Shown piece by piece: positions 28,359 to 38,740 of a stretch of DNA of 62,732 bases. The translations under genes were made by a program, and so were the position numbers. Origin of the DNA: Synechocystis salina LEGE 00031 (lineage in GTDB: Bacteria > Cyanobacteriota > Cyanobacteriia > Cyanobacteriales > Microcystaceae); assembly GCF_015207985.1 (NCBI RefSeq), contig NZ_JADEVV010000020.1, positions 1-62,732 of the forward strand, read 5' to 3'. How positions within the stretch are numbered: position 1 is the stretch's first letter; every line of letters begins with the position of its first letter. The notes beneath the pieces are model-generated. The model did not search any database. It was not told the DNA's origin and worked only from the letters and a program-made list of their open reading frames with translations.

Positions 28359-29144
28359 ATGACCACCCTGTATAATCTACTCGCCATTCTTCGTAAAGAA
28401 CTACTAAGCTATTTTAGCTCTCCTTTTGCCTATGGCATTGCCGCTATTTTTTGGTTAATGTCGGGAATTTTCTTTTCCCTAATGCTCAGTCAAATTATTT
28501 CCAACGTCGAATTTTTACGACAGTCTGGTTTTGCTGAGCCAGTGGATGTGGCGGGGGATTTTCTCTCTAGTTATTTGGGCTTAATTATCTCGTTAATTTT
28601 AGTACTACTGCCGGCCCTTTCCATGGGACTGTACGCCGAAGAAAGAAAGCGGGGCACCCTAGAATTGTTGGCCACTTCCCCGGTTACTAATTGGGTGGTA
28701 GCAGTGGGCAAGTTAATGGGAGCATTACTATTTTTCTCGGTGCTGTTGGTCCCCCTGTGGATTTATCAAATCATTGTCTTTTCCGCTGCCAATCCTCCCC
28801 TACCCAGTGGTTTAGTGCTGGTGGCCAACGGAGCTGTCATTCTGGTGGCGGCGGCGGTGCTTTCCCTCGGAATGTTCATTTCCTCCCTGACAGAAAACGT
28901 GATTATTGCCTACATCCTCACCTTTGTTTTAATTTTGATGCTCTGGATTATGGACGTGTTTGCCCAAAACCTGGGCGGGGCGATCGCTGATATCTTCGCC
29001 TACCTTTCCCTCTTCCAAAGCTATCAAGATCTGATTAACGGGGTGATTAATAGTAAAAGCTGTGTGTTGTTTGCCAGCTACATTTTCCTGGGCATTTTCC
29101 TTACCGCCCAGTCCATCGAAGCCCTAAGATTTCAACGTTCTTAG
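28359..29144 (+). CDS. ABC-2 permease, GldF/NosY-like
   Basis: A 261-residue membrane protein with six segments. The first cytoplasmic stretch, ILRKELLSYFSSPFAYGIAAIF, and the EERKRGTLELLATSPVTNW motif after the second segment are typical of the GldF/ABC-2 (CcmB-like) class. In relatives, an ATPase gene and a GldG-type DUF4350/4340 gene accompany it; none is adjacent here. Substrate unknown. It is divergent from the FAD oxidoreductase. Confidence 0.85.
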   Translation: MTTLYNLLAILRKELLSYFSSPFAYGIAAIFWLMSGIFFSLMLSQIISNVEFLRQSGFAEPVDVAGDFLSSYLGLIISLILVLLPALSMGLYAEERKRGTLELLATSPVTNWVVAVGKLMGALLFFSVLLVPLWIYQIIVFSAANPPLPSGLVLVANGAVILVAAAVLSLGMFISSLTENVIIAYILTFVLILMLWIMDVFAQNLGGAIADIFAYLSLFQSYQDLINGVINSKSCVLFASYIFLGIFLTAQSIEALRFQRS

Positions 29145-29289
29145 AGAGTTTTTTAAATGCTTCTAATGCTCCTCGGTTCGTCCACAAGGTTCGGGGGGGA
29201 CTAGAATAAAATCCCCAAAAATTGCGGTTGCTTTAATTGGTTGATTGAGAGAACAAACTGAAACTTTGCCCACAGGCTCCTAAGTTAAA

Positions 29290-29943
29290 TTAACCGGGCC
29301 CGCCGTGCTCAAACACATTGCCATACATACCCAAATCCAGCGTTACCATCACCGGCAAACACTCGAAACAACGTTGAGCTAACCGCAAACGATCCTCCCT
29401 GGCCAGCATTTCTTCTAACTTGTGCCTTAGGGGAATCAAATAACGCACATCATTGGCGGCATAGGCTAATTGAGCCTTACTCAAATTGGCAGCGTTGCCC
29501 CAATCGGAACATTGGGAAGATTTATCCAACTCCACTTCCACCAACTCCTGCACCAGCGTCTTGAGTCCATGGTGGGAAGTGTAGGTGCGGGCAATTTTGC
29601 TGGCGATTTTAGTACAAAAAATCGGATAGGTTTTGATGTCAAAGGTGTGTTTCAGTTGGGCCGTGTCAAAACGAGCAAAATGAAAGATTTTGGTTATGGC
29701 TGGGTCTTGCATCAGCCGGGCCAAGTTAGGAGCTTCCTCCTGACCCTTAGCAATGCGTAAAGCCGTTACATTGCCCTCTGGATCACAAATTTGCACCAAG
29801 CAGAGGCGATCCCGATGGGGATTTAAACCCATGGTTTCCGTATCCACCGCAACTTCTTTGCAAGATAAAAGCTGCTGGCAAACGTCTTCGGGTAAATCGT
29901 AGTCAAAAACTTGGAACTGATTCAAAATGTCGGCAGAGGGCAT
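29290..29943 (-). CDS. Ribonuclease D-like 3'-5' exonuclease
   Basis: A DEDDy-family exonuclease of 217 residues. Exo I is VAVDTETMGLNPHRDRLCLV, exo II lies around HFARFDTAQL, and exo III is AYAANDVRYLIPL with the catalytic Tyr and Asp. It lacks the HRDC domains of full-length E. coli RNase D, so it is a short, stand-alone form that probably trims tRNA or small RNA ends. The ATG at 29943 is used; another in-frame ATG lies four codons upstream. It follows a secreted-protein gene by about 33 bases, same strand. Confidence 0.88.
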   Translation of the reverse strand: MPSADILNQFQVFDYDLPEDVCQQLLSCKEVAVDTETMGLNPHRDRLCLVQICDPEGNVTALRIAKGQEEAPNLARLMQDPAITKIFHFARFDTAQLKHTFDIKTYPIFCTKIASKIARTYTSHHGLKTLVQELVEVELDKSSQCSDWGNAANLSKAQLAYAANDVRYLIPLRHKLEEMLAREDRLRLAQRCFECLPVMVTLDLGMYGNVFEHGGPG

Positions 29944-29976
29944 GGTAGGCAACAAAAATCAATGAAGGAAAATTTC

Positions 29977-30867
29977 CTAGCGGCGAAAATCCGCCGGGGT
30001 AGGGGTGCGGCGTCGGGGAGGATTGGGGTTAACCACGGGGGCTGGTTTGGGGGTAACGGTTTCCAGTTCCTTGGCAACGGAGTTTTCTTCGGTCACAGTG
30101 GTGGCACTCTCCTCTTCCACCACCATACCGGACTCGTTGTCAGCAGGGGCTTGCTGCTGAATGATAATTTCTGCTTCGGTTTCTGTTACTTCCGTTACGC
30201 CTGTGGCCGTGGGGGGATTATCTTCCAGGGGCTGAACTGGCTCCGGAGCAATAAGCTCTTGTTTTTCTGGGGTAATTGGCTCTGGAGTTACGGGGCTAAC
30301 GGCCGTTCCCCCTAAGATGGCAGCCTGGGTACCACTGATGTAGTAGTGCCCTAAGATTTGACCTTCGTAGGTACGTTTGGTGAACTGCCAGCCTGGATTG
30401 AGCTGTACCTGCATGAAGCCTGCGCCGATACCTTTGGTGCTACCGACAATAAGTTCGGGGCCGCGGCCGTTACGGGAAGTGGCTACCAACACCAGTTCAT
30501 TTCCCCTGGGCACAAGACGCAGTAAGTAATCCAAGCCATAGTCCTGGCCATCGATGCGGATGGAATAGCCGTTGCTGTCTGTGGCGCGGCGACAGTGGCC
30601 AGTGAAGTCAAAATTTAACAGCAGGGGATCCACCATGGCCGGTGCTCCGGGGGTGACATCCCAACATTTATTTTTGCCAGGAATCTGCTCAATTACTAAA
30701 AGGTCATACTTGGTGGTTTCAACGCCGTAGGGACGGGCCACTGCAATTACTTCGGTTTGCTCGATCGCCGTTTCGGTGAAAGTGCTGGCAGCGAGGGGAG
30801 TTAAGGGAGCTAGGGCAGCCCCGACAGCCATGGCCAGGAGGGGGTGTGGGAAAAATTTCCAATTCAT
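29977..30867 (-). CDS. Secreted protein with Pro/Glu-rich C-terminus
   Basis: A 296-residue protein with a signal peptide (MNWKFFPHPLLAMAVGAALA, cleavage near LAAS). A globular domain of about 150 residues follows, with the YGVETTKYDLLVIEQIPG and NYSI-like strands typical of DUF3747-type cyanobacterial secreted proteins. It ends in an acidic, Pro/Thr/Glu-rich tail and a basic last segment (PRRRTPTPADF). Probably periplasmic or surface-bound. Family assignment is tentative. It probably shares a transcript with the RNase D gene. Confidence 0.65.
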   Translation of the reverse strand: MNWKFFPHPLLAMAVGAALAPLTPLAASTFTETAIEQTEVIAVARPYGVETTKYDLLVIEQIPGKNKCWDVTPGAPAMVDPLLLNFDFTGHCRRATDSNGYSIRIDGQDYGLDYLLRLVPRGNELVLVATSRNGRGPELIVGSTKGIGAGFMQVQLNPGWQFTKRTYEGQILGHYYISGTQAAILGGTAVSPVTPEPITPEKQELIAPEPVQPLEDNPPTATGVTEVTETEAEIIIQQQAPADNESGMVVEEESATTVTEENSVAKELETVTPKPAPVVNPNPPRRRTPTPADFRR

Positions 30868-31143
30868 AGGACAAATAGTCAACGTGGCATAGGATTGTTA
30901 ACCCCATCAAGCCCGAAAATGTTCCCCAACGGAGCCCCGGAGAGACAGTCTGCGGGTTGGAACAGACCGCCTGGGAACCGAGCTCAGTCAAGATTGCTAG
31001 CCTATTCTACCAAACAGGTCCACGGTGCTTTGCCCCTGTCCTAAAAATCGAGGAATGGCAATGTCCTTGGAGCTTTTCTAGCGGTTAGGGGGAGAGGATG
31101 TCAAAATGGAACAACATAATACAGGTGACATTCTCGTTTTTCT

Positions 31144-32364
31144 ATGGATACCAAAGCTTTTAAACGATCTCTGCACCACTCCGACAATTACCACCGCAAG
31201 GGATTTGGCCATGGGGAAGAGGTGATGGGGGTGATGAATACGGAATATCAAAGCCACCTAATCCAGGAAATTCGTCAAAACAATTACCGCCTGGAGCGGG
31301 GGGATGTCACCATTCTGTTGGCGGAGGCCTTTGGTTTTTGCTGGGGTGTGGAACGGGCCGTGGCCATGGCCTACGAAACTCGTCAGCATTTTCCTGGCGA
31401 TCGCCTTTGGATCACCAATGAAATTATCCATAACCCTTCGGTGAATCAACGACTGCGGGAAATGGAAGTAAACTTTATTGATGTGGTCAACGGGGAAAAA
31501 GATTTTAGTGGGGTGGCCAAGGGTGATGTGGTGATTCTGCCGGCCTTTGGGGCCAGTGTGGAGGAAATGCAACTCCTCAACGACCGGGGTTGTACCATTG
31601 TGGATACCACTTGCCCCTGGGTTTCCAAAGTCTGGAATTCCGTCGAGAAACATAAAAAGAAAGAGCACACTTCGATCATCCACGGTAAATATAACCACGA
31701 AGAAACCATTGCCACTAGTTCCTTTGCCGGTACCTATTTAATTGTTTTAAATATGGCCGAAGCCCAAAAGGTTTGTGATTATATTCTCCACGGCGGCGAT
31801 CGCCAGGAATTTTTGGATTATTTTGCCAATGCCCATTCCGTTGGCTTTGATCCGGATGAGGATTTAGTCCGCCTGGGGGTAGCAAACCAAACCACCATGC
31901 TGAAAAGTGAAACGGAAATGATTGGCAAATTGTTTGAAAAAACCCTGCTACAAAAGTATGGCCCGACAGAGTTAAATAATCATTTTATGAGTTTTAATAC
32001 TATCTGTGATGCTACCCAGGAACGGCAAGATGCCATGTTTGATCTGGTCAAGGAAGACCTGTCGCTAATGGTGGTTATCGGTGGTTTTAATTCTTCTAAC
32101 ACCACCCATCTCCAAGAAATTGCAGTGGAACACGGTATTCCTTCTGTGCACATTGACAGTGGCGATCGCATTGGGCCGGGCAATCGGGTGCACCATAAAC
32201 CCCTGGGTAAGGATCTGGAACTGTTGGAACCCTGGCTACCGGCGGGCAAAATTACAGTGGGGGTGACCTCCGGTGCTTCTACCCCGGATAAGGCGGTGGA
32301 AGACGTGATGAAAAAAATTCTGGCCATTAAGGAAGCTGAACCGGTGTTAGAAGTTGCGGGATAG
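31144..32364 (+). CDS. ispH: 4-hydroxy-3-methylbut-2-enyl diphosphate reductase
   Basis: Last enzyme of the MEP pathway, making IPP and DMAPP for carotenoids, chlorophyll tails and quinones. It is a [4Fe-4S] enzyme; the three ligand cysteines are Cys66 (FGFCWGVE), Cys157 ([13 protein letters not shown]) and Cys288 ([11 protein letters not shown]). It has the N-terminal extension usual for cyanobacterial and plant IspH (406 residues, against about 316 in E. coli). It probably takes electrons from ferredoxin. Its end overlaps the convergent DUF3318 gene by 18 bases. Confidence 0.97.
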   Translation: MDTKAFKRSLHHSDNYHRKGFGHGEEVMGVMNTEYQSHLIQEIRQNNYRLERGDVTILLAEAFGFCWGVERAVAMAYETRQHFPGDRLWITNEIIHNPSVNQRLREMEVNFIDVVNGEKDFSGVAKGDVVILPAFGASVEEMQLLNDRGCTIVDTTCPWVSKVWNSVEKHKKKEHTSIIHGKYNHEETIATSSFAGTYLIVLNMAEAQKVCDYILHGGDRQEFLDYFANAHSVGFDPDEDLVRLGVANQTTMLKSETEMIGKLFEKTLLQKYGPTELNNHFMSFNTICDATQERQDAMFDLVKEDLSLMVVIGGFNSSNTTHLQEIAVEHGIPSVHIDSGDRIGPGNRVHHKPLGKDLELLEPWLPAGKITVGVTSGASTPDKAVEDVMKKILAIKEAEPVLEVAG

Positions 32365-32985
32365 GGATGGATCCGGGCTGGTTTGGCTGTTGAGCATGAG
32401 GCGCAAATTTTGACAGCGCAGCAGTTCGTTAAAACTGAGGGTGCTGCGGTTTTCGATCCGGGCGGTGTTTTCGATCGCCGTTAACAAGGCCTGGATGGCC
32501 TCTTTTTGGTTATAGCCCCGACGTACCGCCACTTTGAGAGCTTGGGCATCAGCTTCGATTTCCCGTTCATTACTTTGGTAACCCCGCCAAATTTGCTGGG
32601 CCGCCAAAGCCGTCAGACCACCGGCCACCACCATACCGACGCCATCCCTCTGCCAAAGCTGTACCCCCACGGCGATCGCCCCCGCCACGGTCAATCCCTG
32701 ATACAAATCCGGCTTGAACCAGCGGATATTAACCAAACGACAGACCACGCTCAGCATGAGTAAATCCCGTTCCTGGATGGTCAACTCCCACCAAAGACTG
32801 AAATTAATTTTCACCAGGCGATCGCCAAATTGCCAAGGCTTAGGAAAATCACAATCGATCACCCGGGACTGTTTCGGTTGGGCATGGAGTTTGACTAGCA
32901 TCCGCCCTGAAGCCGGCATCAACTCTTTCAGACGACGAATTTCCGTTTCTTGGTCACTGCCTTGATAGGTTCCCTGGCGGTTCAT
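32347..32985 (-). CDS. DUF3318-type membrane-associated protein
   Basis: A 212-residue conserved cyanobacterial protein. The central part has one or two hydrophobic segments ([34 protein letters not shown]). The flanks are soluble, with an N-terminal [17 protein letters not shown] and a C-terminal acidic helical region ([20 protein letters not shown]). The match to DUF3318 is by recognition. It sits tail to tail with ispH. No function is known. Confidence 0.7.
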   Translation of the reverse strand: MNRQGTYQGSDQETEIRRLKELMPASGRMLVKLHAQPKQSRVIDCDFPKPWQFGDRLVKINFSLWWELTIQERDLLMLSVVCRLVNIRWFKPDLYQGLTVAGAIAVGVQLWQRDGVGMVVAGGLTALAAQQIWRGYQSNEREIEADAQALKVAVRRGYNQKEAIQALLTAIENTARIENRSTLSFNELLRCQNLRLMLNSQTSPDPSLSRNF

Positions 32986-33290
32986 GGTGATTTAAATCTT
33001 AGCTAGCATTGACTTCAAGTCTGACACATACTTTCAACAACGTTAAACAATAAATGTTGGCAATTATTATGGCAATGTTTAGCGGATTGTATGCCCTTTC
33101 CGTTTCGGCTTGACGCCAAAGGAACCGTTTTGGTGAACAATTAATGAACAATCGTCAAAAATCCTAGTCAGTGGCCTAAAGCATTCCCCCCCTTGTACTT
33201 TCAGTCTGGCCCCTTACTGCACCCCCCTGGAGGAAAATGACCAGTTGACCGATCGCCGCCATCTTGACTTTTCCCTGTTCCCCACCATCC
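32986..33290. other. Intergenic region with an 11-bp-spaced direct repeat
   Basis: About 300 bases between two divergent genes, with no convincing ORF or RNA. It contains the direct repeat TGAACAAT at 33134-33141 and 33145-33152, one helical turn apart, the arrangement used by OmpR-type response regulators. It also has an imperfect palindrome around AACGTTAAACAATAAATGTT (about 33040-33060). The promoters for both neighbours presumably lie here. Confidence 0.35.
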
Positions 33291-34487
33291 ATGGCCCAGA
33301 ATATTCTCCCCGCTCTCCTTGACCACATCCGCCAAAGCCCCCAACAACGGCTCACTTTTGCGGAGTTTATGGAGTGGGTACTCTATCAACCCAATTACGG
33401 CTATTACAGCAGTGGCCAGGTGGACATTGGCATTCGAGGGGATTTTGTCACGGCGATCGCCTTGGGGGCCGACTTTGGGGAACTGTTAGCTGAGCAATTT
33501 TTGGAAATGTGGCAGCGGCTGGGGGCACCAGATCGCTTTGATCTTTTGGAATTGGGGGCGGGAACCGGGGCCTTTGCCCAAACCGTGTTGGCCCAGGCGC
33601 AAAAGCTACATCCAGAATTTTTTGCTGCCTTGCAGTACCACATCATTGAGGAGTCCGCCGCCCTCCGCCGCAGACAAACTGAGCTATTAGGGCCCTGGCG
33701 AGAAATGGGCAAAATACAATGGCAAACTTGGCCGGAGTTGGCCAATGACAGCTTAGTGGGTTGTTGTTTTAGCAATGAATTCTTCGATGCTCTGCCTGTC
33801 CATCGGGTGGGCATCAAACAAGGGGTTTTGCAAGAGCAGTATATTGAGGCAGGGCCAACGGACCTGATCAGTGTTTGGGACGACCTGTCCACTGAAAAAT
33901 TAGTGGATTACTTTGCCAGCTTTGGTTTGCAACTGACCAGTCCCCCCTACGGGGAAAATTATGAAACCGAAGTCAATCTAGCCGCCCAACAGGCCCTAGA
34001 AGAAATCGCTCGGGTTTTAGCCCAGGGGTGGGTATTAACAGTGGACTATGGCCATCCAGCGGGGAAATACTACCATCCCCAACGCAGCGGAGGCACTTTG
34101 CAATGCTATTTTCAACAACGGCACCACGACAATCCCTTTGTCAATTTGGGGCAACAGGACGTCACTGCCCATGTCAACTTCACTGCCCTGGAATGGTGGG
34201 GAGAATGCTATGGTCTGAACCGTTTAGACTTTAGCCAACAGGCACCTTTTTTGATGAATCTTGGCCTTGGCGATCGCCTAGCAGACCTATCCAGTGGTCA
34301 GTATGATTTGAACGAAATTTTTTCCCGACGGGCTATTTTGCACCAATTAATTGATCCCAATGGTCTTGGTAAATTTGGGGTGCTATTACAGGGTAAGGAG
34401 CTAAATACCTCGATGAAGGAACCAACTTTGCGGGGTTTTAAGCCCCCAACGGCATTGGAAATAGGAAATTTACCAATAGCGGGCTAG
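33291..34487 (+). CDS. SAM-dependent methyltransferase, MidA/NDUFAF7 family
   Basis: A class I methyltransferase of about 398 residues. The family signature TFAEFMEWVLYQPNYGYYSSG is near the N-terminus, followed by the SAM motif LLELGAGTGAF and later FSNEFFDALPVHR. In mitochondria, NDUFAF7/MidA methylates an arginine of a complex I subunit; a role in NDH-1 assembly is plausible in cyanobacteria but is inference. The ATG at 33291 (MAQNILPALL) is used; an upstream TTG would add nine residues. Confidence 0.85.
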   Translation: MAQNILPALLDHIRQSPQQRLTFAEFMEWVLYQPNYGYYSSGQVDIGIRGDFVTAIALGADFGELLAEQFLEMWQRLGAPDRFDLLELGAGTGAFAQTVLAQAQKLHPEFFAALQYHIIEESAALRRRQTELLGPWREMGKIQWQTWPELANDSLVGCCFSNEFFDALPVHRVGIKQGVLQEQYIEAGPTDLISVWDDLSTEKLVDYFASFGLQLTSPPYGENYETEVNLAAQQALEEIARVLAQGWVLTVDYGHPAGKYYHPQRSGGTLQCYFQQRHHDNPFVNLGQQDVTAHVNFTALEWWGECYGLNRLDFSQQAPFLMNLGLGDRLADLSSGQYDLNEIFSRRAILHQLIDPNGLGKFGVLLQGKELNTSMKEPTLRGFKPPTALEIGNLPIAG

Positions 34488-34514
34488 GCGGCAAACTTCC
34501 CCCATCGAGAAATT

Positions 34515-35555
34515 CTAGGCAGCCAGCCCCCGTTGTTTCAATAGGGTTTCTCTTTTCTTGCGGGCAATTTCCTGGAGGTCGATGTTTTTATCGGTTTCAT
34601 CGACAATTTCCCCTGTTAAAACTTCAATCACATCCTCTAAAGTAACCACCCCGGCAACGCCGCCATACTCATCAATAACCACCATCAAATGTTCCCGCTT
34701 TTCTTGGAATTGTTTAAGCAATTTATCGGCCCTCATGCCCTCGGGCACAAATTGGGCTGGTCTGGCTAGCTCACCAATGGTTTTATCCCCTTCCCCTTGG
34801 ATTAAAGCAGTTAATAAATCCTGTTTGAGGGCAATACCTAGCACTTCGTCAATATACTCATCGATAATCAAAATCCGGGTATGTTGGGATTGGATAATAT
34901 CCTGTTGACATTCCCCTAAAGTTAGTTCGCCCAAAAGATAGGTGATAATCACCCTTGGGGTCATTAAATCCACCGCCATTAAATCATTGAGCTGGAAAAC
35001 CCGTTGAATCATTTGTTCTTCATCCCCCTCAATTACCCCTTCTTTGTAACCAAGGGTAGCTAGAAACTTAATTTCCGCCTCGTTGGTGCTAGGCATTCTT
35101 TTGCCGTGGGTAAAGGGATTGGTAATCTGCTCAATTAACCACACCAGAGGAGTAAAAAGTAAAGTTAAAAATCTCAGGGGAATGGCGATCAACAGGGCGA
35201 TGTTAGTGGCGTATCTTTCCCCTAGGGTTTTAGGAATAATTTCACCAAAAACAATAATCAATAGGGTCAAGACCCCAGAAAAAACTCCCATCCAAGCATC
35301 TTGCAGGTGTTTGGCCGCCAGACTGCCGATGGTGATACTACCGACGATATTAAAGATGTTATTGAGTACGACTATGGTACCAATGGGGCGATTCATCTTG
35401 TGGCGAATGGCCTGCAGGGCGATGGCAGAAGGATTATTTGATTGGGACAACTGCCGCACTTTGACCAGGGGCACAGAAAACAAAGCTGCTTCGGAACAGG
35501 AACAAATACAAGAACCTAATAAAACAACGAGAATAACCGCCAGAATTTCCAGCAT
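34515..35555 (-). CDS. CNNM/CorC-type membrane protein with CBS pair
   Basis: A 346-residue protein with a DUF21/CNNM transmembrane domain of about four segments (about 1-170; IVLNNIFNIVGSITIG, FGEIIPKTLGERYA) followed by two CBS domains (about 200-320, VDLMTPRVII, LMVVIDEYGGVAGVVTLEDV). The family is linked to Mg2+ or other divalent cation transport and was formerly called hemolysin-like. The usual C-terminal CorC/HlyC domain is absent or very short. The ATG at 35555 is preferred over a TTG eight codons upstream. It is divergent from the next gene. Confidence 0.87.
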   Translation of the reverse strand: MLEILAVILVVLLGSCICSCSEAALFSVPLVKVRQLSQSNNPSAIALQAIRHKMNRPIGTIVVLNNIFNIVGSITIGSLAAKHLQDAWMGVFSGVLTLLIIVFGEIIPKTLGERYATNIALLIAIPLRFLTLLFTPLVWLIEQITNPFTHGKRMPSTNEAEIKFLATLGYKEGVIEGDEEQMIQRVFQLNDLMAVDLMTPRVIITYLLGELTLGECQQDIIQSQHTRILIIDEYIDEVLGIALKQDLLTALIQGEGDKTIGELARPAQFVPEGMRADKLLKQFQEKREHLMVVIDEYGGVAGVVTLEDVIEVLTGEIVDETDKNIDLQEIARKKRETLLKQRGLAA

Positions 35556-35660
35556 AAAAGCCCAAAACGAATCTACCAAAATTATAGACCATGGCTATTT
35601 TCCCCTAGACTGGAGGCCTAAGGACAAAATCTTCACGAATTCTGCACATTCTTCTTTCCC

Positions 35661-37013
35661 ATGGCTGACCCCACCAAAATCATTGTCATTGATGATGACC
35701 CCACCGGTTCCCAAACGGTTCACAGTTGCCTATTACTGATGCAGTGGGATGTGGCAACTCTGCGGCGAGGCCTGCAGGATCAAAGCCCGATCTTTTTTAT
35801 CCTCAGCAACACTAGGGCTTTGCCTCCGGCGGAAGCGGAAGAGGTGGTAACGGAAATTTGCCAGAATTTAAAACTGGCCCTAGCGGCGGAAACCGTTGAT
35901 CACTACTTAGTGGTGAGTCGCTCTGATTCTACCCTGCGGGGCCATTACCCCTTGGAAACGGATGTGATTAACCGGGAGTTGGGGCCCTTTGATGCCCATT
36001 TCCTCGTGCCAGCTTTTTTTGAGGGGGGCCGGGTAACGAAGGACAGTGTTCATTATTTGATTGTGGACGGTGAATTGGTGCCAGTGGCAGCCACGGAATT
36101 TGCCCAGGATTCGGTGTTTGGCTATCACCATAGTTATTTGCCCGATTATGTGACAGAAAAAACCCAAGGTAAGATTGGAGCCGCCCAAGTGGAGCGCATC
36201 ACGCTGGGGGATCTTAGTAATGCTGATAATGCTTCCTCGGATAAATCCCTAGGCGATCGCCTGATGGGCTTTAGCCATAATCAATGCGTGGTGGTGGATG
36301 GGGAAACTCAAAAAGATTTTGATTGCCTAGCGAAAAGCCTGCTCATAGCCAGTGGCCAGGGCAAACATTTTCTGTTGCGGAGTGCGGCCAGTATTCTCAC
36401 GTCCCTTGCTAATTTGGGACCCCAGCCGGTGGCTCCAGTGGCCATGGCTAGCTATAAACCTACCGACCAACCAGGGGTAATTTTGGTAGGCTCCCATGTG
36501 CAAAAAACCACGGAACAGTTGATGACATTGCTCAAGGACGAAACGGTGCAGGGCATTGAAATTCCAGTGCAACAGTTGCGGGATCATCCCGACAGTGAAG
36601 CCGAAATCATTGCCAACGCTTTAACGACGGTGAACGAAATTCGGGCTGGGGGAAAAACACCGGTAATTTACACCAGTCGGGGGGAATTAAGTTTTGCTTC
36701 GGTGCAGGCACGGTTAGACTTTGGCGTTACCCTGTCCCAACTGTTAATGAAAATTGTTCAACAATTACCCCAGGACATCGGCTTTTTGATCAGCAAAGGA
36801 GGTATCACTTCCAATGATGTACTCAGTGTGGGACTACAGTTAACTTCTGTGCGCCTGTTGGGGCAAATTATCCCTGGTTGTTCTTTGGTTCGGACCGCAC
36901 AGGATCATCCCCGTTTTCCCCTTTTGCCGGTGGTGTTATTTCCCGGTAACGTCGGCAATGCTCGGGGTTTAGCTACGGTCTATGAAAGGTTGTCCCGAAA
37001 GTCTAATTCTTGA
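35661..37013 (+). CDS. Four-carbon acid sugar kinase family protein
   Basis: A 450-residue two-domain protein. The N-terminal part (IIVIDDDPTGSQTVHSCLLL, SRSDSTLRGHYPLE) is the sugar-acid-binding domain. The C-terminal part (LISKGGITSNDVLSVGL, GNVGNARGLATV) is the nucleotide-binding domain of the DUF1537/OtnK family. OtnK, DtnK and LtnD-linked kinases phosphorylate four-carbon sugar acids; the substrate here is unknown, and no partner dehydrogenase or aldolase lies nearby. It is divergent from the CNNM gene with an 105-base gap. Confidence 0.82.
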   Translation: MADPTKIIVIDDDPTGSQTVHSCLLLMQWDVATLRRGLQDQSPIFFILSNTRALPPAEAEEVVTEICQNLKLALAAETVDHYLVVSRSDSTLRGHYPLETDVINRELGPFDAHFLVPAFFEGGRVTKDSVHYLIVDGELVPVAATEFAQDSVFGYHHSYLPDYVTEKTQGKIGAAQVERITLGDLSNADNASSDKSLGDRLMGFSHNQCVVVDGETQKDFDCLAKSLLIASGQGKHFLLRSAASILTSLANLGPQPVAPVAMASYKPTDQPGVILVGSHVQKTTEQLMTLLKDETVQGIEIPVQQLRDHPDSEAEIIANALTTVNEIRAGGKTPVIYTSRGELSFASVQARLDFGVTLSQLLMKIVQQLPQDIGFLISKGGITSNDVLSVGLQLTSVRLLGQIIPGCSLVRTAQDHPRFPLLPVVLFPGNVGNARGLATVYERLSRKSNS

Positions 37014-37172
37014 GACATTTTTCTTGATTTACCCTAATTATTATTGTCGGTTTCCCTACTCATAACCTGCTTTGACCAGGGCTGGTGGATTTTCAACTAG
37101 GCCTTTTGCTATTGGCGATCGCCGGCCGTGGATAACAGCGACTTTACCCGTTCCTCACACAAAATTACTGCT

Positions 37173-38693
37173 ATGACCATTGGCATTTGGGTATTGGGAG
37201 ATCAACTTTGGTTGGGGCAAGCGGCCTTAAAAAGCTATCAAGATAATCGCTCACAAGTCCCCGTTCTCTTGATTGAATCGGCAGAATTTGCCCGCCAACG
37301 GCCCTACCATCGCCAAAAATTAGTGTTGGTTTGGTCCGCCATGCGGCACTTCGCAGAGGAATTGAGGGCCGAGGGCTGGTCGGTTACCTATGAAATCGCC
37401 GAAGACTTCCTCACTCCCTTATACCATTGGCTCAAAACCCAGGGCATTAGCCATCTCCAAGTCATGACCCCCGGCGATCGCCCCTTTGAAGCCTGGTTAC
37501 GGTCTCTTAGTCTGCCCTGTGAACTGACCCTATTGCCCAACAATCATTTTCTCTGGTCCAAGGAAGATTTTGCTGCCTGGGCTGGCGATCGTAAGCGCCT
37601 ATTGCTAGAGGATTTTTATCGGGCCGGACGTAAACGTTGGCAAATTTTAATGGCAGACGATCAACCCGTGGGGGGCCGCTGGAATTTTGATCAAGATAAT
37701 CGTAAGCCTGCCAAAAAGCACCTTTCTCCCCCCATGCCCCTCTCCTTTCCCCCCGATGGCATTACCCAGCAGGTGATCGAACGGGTGAAACAATTAAATT
37801 TGCCTGGCCATGGGCAATTATCTGGCTTTCAATGGGGAGTCAGCCGTCAAGATGCTCGGCAAGGGCTGCAATACTTTATTGATGTCGGTTTGAGTCAATT
37901 TGGCACCTACCAAGATGCCATGGTGATGGGGCAGAAAACCCTATGGCACAGCCTCATTTCTCCCTATTTAAATTTAGGATTGTTGGCTCCATTAGAAGTT
38001 ATTGAAGCAGTTACCAACGCCTTTGCCACTCAAAATATTTCCCTGAACAATGTTGAAGGGTTTATCCGTCAAGTTTTAGGTTGGCGGGAATATATGCAGG
38101 GCCTTTATCAATGGGTAGATGAAGACTACGGCCAGAGTAATTGGTTTAACCATGACTTTCCTTTACCTGAGTTTTATTGGCAATCCAGCCAAGCCAAAAT
38201 GAATTGTTTAACTACCGTTTTAAAACAGGTTGAACAGACGGGATATGCTCACCATATTCAACGGTTAATGATCCTCAGCAATTTCGCCCTAATTGTCGGC
38301 GTCAATCCTCAACAACTCCAGGAATGGTTCCATGCGGCTTTCATTGATGCCTATGATTGGGTAATGCAAACTAATGTGTTAGGAATGGGGCAGTTTGCGG
38401 ACGGAGGATTATTGGCATCAAAACCCTATGCTTCCTCTGCCAATTACATCAATAAAATGAGTGACTATTGCCAACAATGTCCCTACAATCCCAAAGCCAG
38501 AACTGGCAAAGATGCCTGTCCTTTTAATTATTTCTATTGGGACTTTCTCGCACGACACCAAGAAAAACTACAGCACACTGGGCGGATGGGCCTTATTTTG
38601 GCTAATTTGAAACGTATTGATCCAACCGAAATGTCGGCAATGCAGAAGTTGGCAGAGGACTGGCGTCAGGCCCATGTAGGCCCATGCCCATAG
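37173..38693 (+). CDS. Cryptochrome/photolyase-related protein with Fe-S cysteines
   Basis: A 506-residue flavoprotein of the FeS-BCP (prokaryotic (6-4) photolyase, CryB/PhrB) group. The N-terminal antenna domain begins MTIGIWVLGDQLWLGQAAL. The FAD domain contains GFIRQVLGWREYMQGLY and QRLMILSNFALIVGVNP. Near the C-terminus, CQQCPYNPKARTGKDACPF supplies three of the cysteines expected to hold the 4Fe-4S cluster. The ATG at 37173 is chosen; a GTG at 37128 would add 15 unmatched residues. It may repair (6-4) photoproducts or act as a blue-light sensor. Confidence 0.88.
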   Translation: MTIGIWVLGDQLWLGQAALKSYQDNRSQVPVLLIESAEFARQRPYHRQKLVLVWSAMRHFAEELRAEGWSVTYEIAEDFLTPLYHWLKTQGISHLQVMTPGDRPFEAWLRSLSLPCELTLLPNNHFLWSKEDFAAWAGDRKRLLLEDFYRAGRKRWQILMADDQPVGGRWNFDQDNRKPAKKHLSPPMPLSFPPDGITQQVIERVKQLNLPGHGQLSGFQWGVSRQDARQGLQYFIDVGLSQFGTYQDAMVMGQKTLWHSLISPYLNLGLLAPLEVIEAVTNAFATQNISLNNVEGFIRQVLGWREYMQGLYQWVDEDYGQSNWFNHDFPLPEFYWQSSQAKMNCLTTVLKQVEQTGYAHHIQRLMILSNFALIVGVNPQQLQEWFHAAFIDAYDWVMQTNVLGMGQFADGGLLASKPYASSANYINKMSDYCQQCPYNPKARTGKDACPFNYFYWDFLARHQEKLQHTGRMGLILANLKRIDPTEMSAMQKLAEDWRQAHVGPCP

Positions 38694-38740
38694 CAAATTC
38701 CCATTCAAGACACTCCAGGACGTTAAAACAATACCTAGAT

